In this document: positions 32,782 to 38,273 of the stretch, one piece after another
How positions within the stretch are numbered: the first letter of the stretch is position 1
How the letters are laid out: every line of letters begins with the position of its first letter
Source of the DNA: Verrucomicrobiota bacterium
GTDB lineage: Bacteria > Verrucomicrobiota > Verrucomicrobiia > Verrucomicrobiales > DEV007
Assembly: GCA_020630975.1 (NCBI GenBank)
Contig: JAHDID010000056.1
Coordinates: 1-38,273, forward strand
Length of the DNA: 38,273 bases
Reading direction: 5' to 3'
Translations under genes and position numbers: made by a program
Notes under the pieces: generated by a model
Database searches by the model: none
What the model was told of the DNA's origin: nothing
The model's input: the letters and a program-made list of their open reading frames with translations, nothing else

Positions 32782-34050
32782 ATGGATTTCCGACTTTCTA
32801 CCACACTGGCTATCGGCTTAGCACTGGTAAGTACCTTCTCAGCTCGAGCCGACTGGCCTCAGTTCCTCGGCCCTACGGGCGATTCACAGATAGACGCTAG
32901 CGTGCCTCTGACCTGGAGTGAGGGCAGTGATAATGTCCGCTGGAAGACTGCGATCCACGGCAAAGCCTGGTCCTCTCCAGTCGTAGCTGACGACTCGATC
33001 TGGGTGACCACAGCCACGGAGGACGGCAAGGAGCTCTCCGTCTTGCGCGTGAACAAGCAAAGTGGCGAAATCACGCTGGATCAGAAGCTATTCGATGTCG
33101 CCGAGCCGCAGTTTTGCCACAAGTTCAATAGCTACGCCTCGCCGACACCAGTGATCGAGGGCGACCGGATCTACGTGACGTTTGGCTCGCCGGGGACAGC
33201 TTGCCTCGATACCGCTACTGGCGAGGTACTCTGGGAGCGGACCGATATCGAGTGCGATCACCATCGAGGCGCTGGCTCCTCACCGATCCTATTCGAAGAC
33301 CTCCTGATCATGCACTACGACGGCAGCGATCATCAGTTCATCCTAGCTCTCGATAAAAAGACCGGCGAGACTGCCTGGCGGGTCGGTCGCTCGATCGACT
33401 ATCAGGATCTCGATGAAAATGGCGAGGTGAAGGCCGATGGCGACTGGCGCAAAGCCTACGGCACGCCACACGTCGCCACCATTCATGACCAGCCAGTACT
33501 GCTCAGCGTCGGTGCCAAGGCTATCTATGGCTACGATCCCGCTACCGGCAAAGAACACTTCCGGGTGGAGTCTCGCATCGGCCACTCGTCCAGCGATCGA
33601 CCTTCGGTGGCGGGCGATATGGTCTACTACGCCACCGGCTGGTCAAAGGGGCAACTGTGGGGATTTCAGGTAAAACCTGACCTATCAGCAGGCGATGTCA
33701 GCCTACAAGTCACCAAAAACATTCCGCGCAAACCCTGCCACATCGTGCGCGGCGACCGCATCTACATGGTCGACGATGGCGGCATCGGCAGCTGTATCGA
33801 TCGCCTCTCGGGCGATGTGATCTGGCGCGACCGCATAGGCGGCAATCACTCGGCCTCTCCCCTACTGATCGGCGATCGGCTCTACTTCTGCAATGAAGAA
33901 GGCGCCACCAATGTCCTGTCCGCTAGCGACGAATTCAAAGTTCTAGCCACCAATCAACTAGACGATGGCTACATGGCCACCCCGGCTGTGGATGGTAGCG
34001 CCCTGATTCTCAGGACAAAAACCCACCTTTACCGCATCGAAGATCAGTAG
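32782..34050 (+). CDS. Secreted PQQ-like beta-propeller protein
   Basis: From the ATG at 32782 the product is 422 residues with a signal peptide (LSTTLAIGLALVSTFSARAD) and the opening WPQFLGPTGDSQIDASVPLT, WSEGSDNVRWKTAI, typical of PVC PQQ-binding-like repeat (BamB-like) proteins. Repeated propeller blades follow: KAWSSPVVADDSIWVTTAT, ASPTPVIEGDRIYVTFGSPG, TACLDTATGEVLWERTDI, ALDKKTGETAWRVGRS and GDRIYMVDDGGIGSCIDR. The frame opens 120 bases further upstream, but that part lacks a signal and overlaps decayed DNA, so the internal ATG is preferred. Ligand and reaction are unknown. rsgA starts 20 bases after its stop, suggesting co-transcription. Confidence 0.85.
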   Translation: MDFRLSTTLAIGLALVSTFSARADWPQFLGPTGDSQIDASVPLTWSEGSDNVRWKTAIHGKAWSSPVVADDSIWVTTATEDGKELSVLRVNKQSGEITLDQKLFDVAEPQFCHKFNSYASPTPVIEGDRIYVTFGSPGTACLDTATGEVLWERTDIECDHHRGAGSSPILFEDLLIMHYDGSDHQFILALDKKTGETAWRVGRSIDYQDLDENGEVKADGDWRKAYGTPHVATIHDQPVLLSVGAKAIYGYDPATGKEHFRVESRIGHSSSDRPSVAGDMVYYATGWSKGQLWGFQVKPDLSAGDVSLQVTKNIPRKPCHIVRGDRIYMVDDGGIGSCIDRLSGDVIWRDRIGGNHSASPLLIGDRLYFCNEEGATNVLSASDEFKVLATNQLDDGYMATPAVDGSALILRTKTHLYRIEDQ

Positions 34051-34069
34051 TATCGATCGGCCCACACCC

Positions 34070-35206
34070 ATGTCGCTCACACTCGCAGATCTAGGCTGGA
34101 ATGAAGCTTTCGAAAAAGCCTTTCGCCCCTACCACAAAAAACGCTGGCTCCCCGGCCGGCTGATCCGCGACAACAAGATCACCTACGGAGCGCTGCTAGA
34201 GGGCGGCGAAGAGCTAGAGGTGATCATGAGCGGCAAGGTCTATCACGATGCCGAGAGCAATGCCCAGCTCCCCTCTGTGGGTGACTGGGTGGCCATCGAT
34301 CCCGGCCATGGCGACGACGAGCCTATGATCCGCGCTCGCCTCGCACGGCAAACTTGTTTTTCCAGGAAAGTCCCTGGGAAAAGCACTGAGGAGCAAGTGA
34401 TGGCTGCGAATGTCGATATCGTCTTTGTGGTGACCGATGCAGGCGTCGACTTCAATCCTAGGCGCATGGAGCGCTACTTTACCCTGATCGCACGCAGCGG
34501 AGCCAAACCCGTAGTCCTAGTGAACCGTGCGGATCTGCATAGCGACGAGGAGAATGCCGAAGCTGTCGCCACCATCCAGAGCCTGCAGAGCGGCGTGGAC
34601 ACCCACATCACCTCCGCTATCGATGCCCAGGGCGTAGCCGTGGTGCGCAGCTACCTGGAGGCGGGCAAGACCATCACCTTGGTCGGCTCCAGCGGGGTCG
34701 GCAAAAGCAGTATCGTCAATCAACTGCTCGGCGACGAGTGGCAGGAGACTGGCGAGATCAACGAAGTCTCTGGTCGCGGCCGCCACACCACGACAGCACG
34801 CGAGATCGTGGTGATCCCTGGCGGCGGTATCCTCATCGACAATCCCGGTATCCGCGAGGTGCAGATGTGGACCGATGAAGACACACTCCGCGAGCAGTTC
34901 GCCGATATCGAGGCCATCGCCATGGAGTGTAAATTCCACGATTGCAAACACGGCACTGACAAAGGCTGCGCGATCCGTGAGTCGGTAGAAACCGACAAGC
35001 TCGACTACCAGCGCTACCAAGCCTACCTGCGACTAGAAGACGAAATAGCAGAGCTCAAACGAAAGCAGAAGAAACGACAAATGACCTCTGAGCGGCGGAA
35101 TAAACGCAAGCTACGAGAGGTGGCTCGAAATCCTGCCGACCGAGAGCAACTACGCAAAGAGCTCCGGCCATCCACTGGCGGGCGGGTCGAGGATTTCGAG
35201 GATTAA
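34070..35206 (+). CDS. rsgA: Ribosome small subunit-dependent GTPase A
   Basis: RsgA is a circularly permuted GTPase that helps mature the 30S ribosomal subunit. The 378-residue product shows an OB-fold N-terminus (about 40-115), then the permuted G motifs: G4 VLVNRADL (about 147-155), G1 GSSGVGKSS (206-214) and G3 DNPG (257-260). The C-terminal zinc site Cys287-x4-Cys292-x-His294-x5-Cys300 is complete. A basic C-terminal tail (RKQKKRQMTSERRNKRKLRE) is suited to rRNA binding. Length is slightly above the E. coli protein. Confidence 0.95.
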   Translation: MSLTLADLGWNEAFEKAFRPYHKKRWLPGRLIRDNKITYGALLEGGEELEVIMSGKVYHDAESNAQLPSVGDWVAIDPGHGDDEPMIRARLARQTCFSRKVPGKSTEEQVMAANVDIVFVVTDAGVDFNPRRMERYFTLIARSGAKPVVLVNRADLHSDEENAEAVATIQSLQSGVDTHITSAIDAQGVAVVRSYLEAGKTITLVGSSGVGKSSIVNQLLGDEWQETGEINEVSGRGRHTTTAREIVVIPGGGILIDNPGIREVQMWTDEDTLREQFADIEAIAMECKFHDCKHGTDKGCAIRESVETDKLDYQRYQAYLRLEDEIAELKRKQKKRQMTSERRNKRKLREVARNPADREQLRKELRPSTGGRVEDFED

Positions 35207-35237
35207 ACCTCTCGATATTAGGCACATCACGACCAAG

Positions 35238-35260
35238 GTAGCGGCATTTCTAAAAATGCC
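35238..35260 (+). repeat. Mini-palindrome copy 6
   Basis: GTAGC (35238-35242) is followed by arm GGCATTT, loop CTAA and arm AAATGCC. It sits between the convergent rsgA and sulfatase genes. The loop equals that of copy 5. Confidence 0.72.
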
Positions 35261-35292
35261 GAGTTTCAAAGCCTCCGCCCAGTAGGCTGAGA

Positions 35293-36687
35293 CTACTCTC
35301 CCTCCAGATGCCAATCATGTCCTTCAGCCATGATCGATGCGTTTATCTCTAGCAGCTTTCCCTTGAGCTTCTCCAGCAACTCTGGCTTCTTTTCAGAAAG
35401 ATCAGTTGTCTGATTGGGATCCTGACTCAGATCGAACAGCTCAAAATCTTTATACCCACCGGCCTTGATGGCAGGGATCCAGGCTTCTTGAAACATGTTG
35501 TGAGTCGACATCTCGTAGTCGGGGTAGGCCACCAGCGAGTAGTCGCCATCGCGCATGGCTACCATAGGACGAGACTTTTGCAGATGCCAGAATAGTGGCT
35601 GATGCCGACTGAACGCCGCAGTCTCGCTCCTAGCCTCATCCAAGAGGATCGACTTGATCGACGTGCCATCGATATGGCGGCCTGCCTCTGGCTCGACACC
35701 GAGTATCTCGCGGATCGTCGGAAAGATATCGACCAGCCCGGCTGGCTCCTGAGATACCTGGCCACTGGGGATATGCCCCGGCCAGTAGAAGATACCCGGC
35801 ACGCGGATCCCGCCATCCCAGTTCTGCCCTTTGCGGCCGCGTAGCCCGCCGGTGCGATCCTCTCGGTAGCTACCATTGTCGGAAGCGTAGATCACTAGAG
35901 TATTCTCAGCCGCCCCAATGGCCGCTAGCTTGTCCATGAGCCGAGCGATGGCACGGTCGGTATTGTCGATGGTGCCAGAATAGATCGCAGCCTTGTCATC
36001 TAGCTCACCATACTGAGAGACGATCTCGTCGGGCGCGGCGATGGGAGCATGCGGCTCGTGGAACCAGACATTTAGGTAAAACGGGCTATCATCTGCCTGC
36101 GCCTGCTTGGCATCCAGCCAAGTGATCGCCTCGTCCACGACCAGTTGGCAGGCATAACCCTCCAGCTGGCCTACAGGTTCCCCATTGCGGATAAAAGTCT
36201 TGGGATTTTTGTGCGAGGGCTCGGCATTGTTCCAAGTCGCAAACCAGTGATCGAAACCATGTTTATCCGGCGTCGGCTTATCGCGATCGCCAGTCGGTAG
36301 ACCGAGGTGCCATTTACCGACATGAGCTGTCGCATAGCCCTGCCCCTTTAGTAGCTCGGCCAGCGTGGTTTCTCGCTCGAGCAGATGCGAGTGCTGATTG
36401 GCATCGCTGATCCAGCTATACACCCCTGTGCGGATATGGTGCCTCCCCGTCAGTAGCACAGCACGCGAGGGCGAGCACACCGCGCAGCCTGAGTAGAACT
36501 GCTGAAACCTCATCCCTCCCTCGGCAAGCTTATCGATGGCAGGCGTCTTTACGGGGCCTCCGTAGCAGCCCACATCTTGATAGCCAAGATCGTCTACTAA
36601 GAGCATCACCACATTGGGCCGATCTGCAGCGCGGGCCTGAGAGACACACAAAAGGCAACTGGCTACGATGCAGAAAAAACGAATCAT
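35293..36687 (-). CDS. Sulfatase (arylsulfatase A-like), secreted
   Basis: From the ATG at 36685-36687 the product is 464 residues with signal peptide MIRFFCIVASCLLCVSQARA. A TTG two codons upstream (36693) is open but unnecessary. The metal-binding start RPNVVMLLVDDLGYQDVGCY and the formylglycine site Cys71-Ser-Pro-Ser-Arg (CAVCSPSRAVLLTGRH) are intact. AHVGKWHLG and the acidic site VIYASDNGSYRE follow, as in arylsulfatases of the S1 family. Cys71 must be oxidised to formylglycine by an FGE, or an anaerobic equivalent, located elsewhere since the local FGE is dead. Substrate is unknown; sulfated polysaccharide is the likely target by context. Confidence 0.93.
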   Translation of the reverse strand: MIRFFCIVASCLLCVSQARAADRPNVVMLLVDDLGYQDVGCYGGPVKTPAIDKLAEGGMRFQQFYSGCAVCSPSRAVLLTGRHHIRTGVYSWISDANQHSHLLERETTLAELLKGQGYATAHVGKWHLGLPTGDRDKPTPDKHGFDHWFATWNNAEPSHKNPKTFIRNGEPVGQLEGYACQLVVDEAITWLDAKQAQADDSPFYLNVWFHEPHAPIAAPDEIVSQYGELDDKAAIYSGTIDNTDRAIARLMDKLAAIGAAENTLVIYASDNGSYREDRTGGLRGRKGQNWDGGIRVPGIFYWPGHIPSGQVSQEPAGLVDIFPTIREILGVEPEAGRHIDGTSIKSILLDEARSETAAFSRHQPLFWHLQKSRPMVAMRDGDYSLVAYPDYEMSTHNMFQEAWIPAIKAGGYKDFELFDLSQDPNQTTDLSEKKPELLEKLKGKLLEINASIMAEGHDWHLEGE

Positions 36688-36777
36688 ACCCAAGACTAAT
36701 CGCCGACAACTGCTGGCGTCAATGTACGTCTATCCATCTATCAAGACGCCTAGGAATGCCGCGTACTCGCCAGTCCA

Positions 36778-38184
36778 TCAGGGTTTGCGCACCACTTTCC
36801 GTGGCCCCAGCACGTTGATCTTTGGCAACTCTGCTCGGAGTTTCGCCTTCACATCAGCCCATTCCGATTCCGTAGCTAAGTTATCAAATTCGTGCGGATC
36901 CGAAGGGTGATGATACAGTTCCTCGGAGCCATCGTGATACCTGATGTATCGGTAGTCTTGCGACTGAACGGCATGATTCTGAAAACCATGGGTCACGATG
37001 GCATAGCGCTCGATCTCTGGCTCCAGGGCTCTCTGGCCGATCAGATCTGCGAGGCTTCGGCCCTCCAAGTGCTCAGGTTTCTCTAGCCCTGCGAGATCGC
37101 ATAGTGTCGGGTAGACATCCAATAGACTGGCCGGGCTACCGATCTCGGCCACACCTATCTCGGGGCCGGCGAATATCAATGGAACTTGAGTCGCCTGCCG
37201 CCAAAGAGCAAACTTCTCCCAATGCTGTTTGTGCCCCAGATGATAGCCATGATCCGACCATAGCACGACGACAGTATCATCCCGCATAGGCCCTGCCTCT
37301 AGAGCCTCGATGAGTCGCCCCACCATCGCATCAGCAAAGCTCACCGACGCTAGGTATCCCTGCAGCGCCTGCCGCCACTGCCCATTGTCTACCACCCACT
37401 GCTGCCAGTGCTCTCTGGCCATAGCACGGCCTGCTGGCGGTATATCATCCAGATCATCGGCAGGCATGGCGGGCAGCTGTATCTGATCCAGTGGGTAGAT
37501 ATCGAAATACTTTTTTGGTGTCCACCACGGCACATGAGGGCGATAAACACCGACCGCTAAAAACAGGGGCTGGTCATGCACCTCGGATAGCTGAGTCTCG
37601 GCCCAGCTCACGACTTTGGCATCGGCCATCTCTGCATCGTCGATCGTCATAGGCACCCAATCAAAATGCCCTCGGTAGAATTTAGGATTGCCAAACACAG
37701 GGTAATTCGGCGGATCCGTCTCTAGCGGCATAGCCAGAGATTTAGAGGGAAAATACTGCTCCCATGGCTCGGGATCGAAAAATCCGCTGTGCGCCTCGTC
37801 GGTCAGAGAATGCGCGTGGTAGATCTTGCCACCACCTACCACTTTGTAGCCCTGCTCTCGGAAAAAGCCAGGAAGTGTAGCGATACCCTTCAATCTCGGT
37901 TCTTCCCGCCAATCCTGCTGATTCAGGTATACCCCACTCGTCGAGGCTCGAAGCCCTGTGAGAATAGCCGTGCGCGATGGATTGCAGGCTGGCACGGCAC
38001 AGTGCGCATTGGTAAACAAAGCCCCACGTGCTGCTAGTCTATCGATATGCGGCGTCTGAGCCTGCTGATCGCCCAGCGCACCGACACAGCCATTCAGATC
38101 ATCAATCGCGATGAACAAGACATTGGGTTTCCCCCACGCGATGGCAGCTGCCGCTACCCAGATACTACCTACCAAACGCCACAT
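36778..38184 (-). CDS. Sulfatase (iduronate-2-sulfatase-like), secreted
   Basis: The 468-residue product has a signal peptide (MWRLVGSIWVAAAAIAWG), then KPNVLFIAIDDLNGCVGALG with the DD metal ligands. The formylglycine site is Cys67-Asn-Pro-Ser-Arg (VPACNPSRTAILTGLR). Downstream are VVGGGKIYHAHS, the motif VGVYRPHVPWWTPKKYFDIY and VVLWSDHGYHLGHKQHWEKF, the last two characteristic of iduronate-2-sulfatase-like enzymes. That subgroup removes 2-O-sulfate from uronic acids or related sugars; the exact substrate is not determined. It starts 12 bases after the stop of the preceding sulfatase, so the minus-strand sulfatases are likely one operon. Confidence 0.92.
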   Translation of the reverse strand: MWRLVGSIWVAAAAIAWGKPNVLFIAIDDLNGCVGALGDQQAQTPHIDRLAARGALFTNAHCAVPACNPSRTAILTGLRASTSGVYLNQQDWREEPRLKGIATLPGFFREQGYKVVGGGKIYHAHSLTDEAHSGFFDPEPWEQYFPSKSLAMPLETDPPNYPVFGNPKFYRGHFDWVPMTIDDAEMADAKVVSWAETQLSEVHDQPLFLAVGVYRPHVPWWTPKKYFDIYPLDQIQLPAMPADDLDDIPPAGRAMAREHWQQWVVDNGQWRQALQGYLASVSFADAMVGRLIEALEAGPMRDDTVVVLWSDHGYHLGHKQHWEKFALWRQATQVPLIFAGPEIGVAEIGSPASLLDVYPTLCDLAGLEKPEHLEGRSLADLIGQRALEPEIERYAIVTHGFQNHAVQSQDYRYIRYHDGSEELYHHPSDPHEFDNLATESEWADVKAKLRAELPKINVLGPRKVVRKP

Positions 38185-38195
38185 ACCGGTGCGAC

Positions 38196-38273
38196 CTACT
38201 GCTTCTCCACTGGCATGGTAGCACCCATCCGCTCGCGCCAGGCGGCCAGCTCGGTGGCCAGACGCTCTGCCAC
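38196..38273 (-). CDS. C-terminal end of a third sulfatase (partial)
   Basis: The minus-strand frame entering from the right edge reads VAERLATELAAWRERMGATM, then PVEKQ and TAG at 38196-38198. The pattern ELxAWRxxxGAxMP is the usual last helix of arylsulfatase-like proteins in these bacteria. Only 25 residues are present; the stop is 12 bases before the next sulfatase start, consistent with one operon. Confidence 0.6.
   Translation of the reverse strand: MAERLATELAAWRERMGATMPVEKQ

Noticed and set aside
32604-32804. Minus-strand frame upstream of the FGE remnant as an N-terminal FGE part
   Set aside because: Its residues (such as LATMFVLGQPVINVIGKW) do not resemble FGE and overlap the start of the PQQ-like gene; origin not recognised.
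1-38273. tRNA or rRNA genes
   Set aside because: No cloverleaf-like block with a TTCGA-type loop or any rRNA signature was noticed in the gaps between genes; a covariance search was not possible.

Overview
The window looks like a chromosome segment of a marine-type Verrucomicrobiota bacterium. This is inferred from gene content: paired DUF1552 and DUF1592-type cytochrome c proteins, PVC-type dehydrogenase and DUF1080 domains, several sulfatases, and many short palindromic intergenic repeats. No rRNA or tRNA gene was seen, so the assignment rests on family composition alone.

Layout. 1-3.4 kb: the tail of a membrane protein, a cluster of small palindromes, a lipoprotein peptidoglycan amidase, an orphan membrane-anchored protein and a GH43-like beta-propeller glycosidase, the last three on the minus strand. 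3.5-7.6 kb and 11-14.9 kb: two copies of a two-gene cassette (Tat-exported DUF1552 protein followed by a diheme DUF1587/1592/1588/1585 protein). 7.7-10.8 kb: an island of small orphan membrane proteins and lipoproteins, a GNAT acetyltransferase and a thioredoxin-like protein without a CxxC motif. 14.9-21.3 kb: an orphan membrane-anchored protein and a 1626-residue secreted fusion (ThuA, SGNH, PVC dehydrogenase propeller, HEAT, azurin-like cupredoxin, DUF1080), ended by a strong terminator. 21.6-25.3 kb: housekeeping genes (a DUF1963-like protein, tgt, trpD, yqgE). 25.4-29.3 kb: arsenosugar genes arsS and arsM, separated by a membrane protein, a DUF4177-like stub and a twice-frameshifted agarase-like glycosidase. 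29.5-31.7 kb: a dead IS1595-family element whose transposase gene is interrupted by a shrunken group II intron. 31.7-32.6 kb: decayed DNA including a formylglycine-generating-enzyme (FGE) pseudogene. 32.8-35.2 kb: a PQQ-like propeller protein and rsgA. 35.3-38.3 kb: three minus-strand sulfatases, the last cut by the window edge.

How the genes fit together. Sulfatases, the GH43-like and agarase-like glycosidases, the ThuA/DUF1080 fusion and the DUF1552/DUF1592 cassettes are what is expected of an organism that degrades sulfated algal or animal polysaccharides in its periplasm. ArsS and ArsM together would methylate arsenite and build arsenosugars. The 29.5-32.6 kb stretch is a graveyard of nested insertions and gene remnants.

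Most unusual signals: (1) a group II intron remnant nested in an IS1595 transposase gene, with both exon edges and the IS inverted repeats visible; (2) six copies of a 23-nt mini-palindrome with covarying 7-bp arms, a 4-nt loop and a fixed GTAG[A/C] flank; (3) a larger palindromic element that in one copy supplies the first codons of a DUF1592 gene; (4) a Tgt enzyme in which two of the four zinc ligands are replaced.
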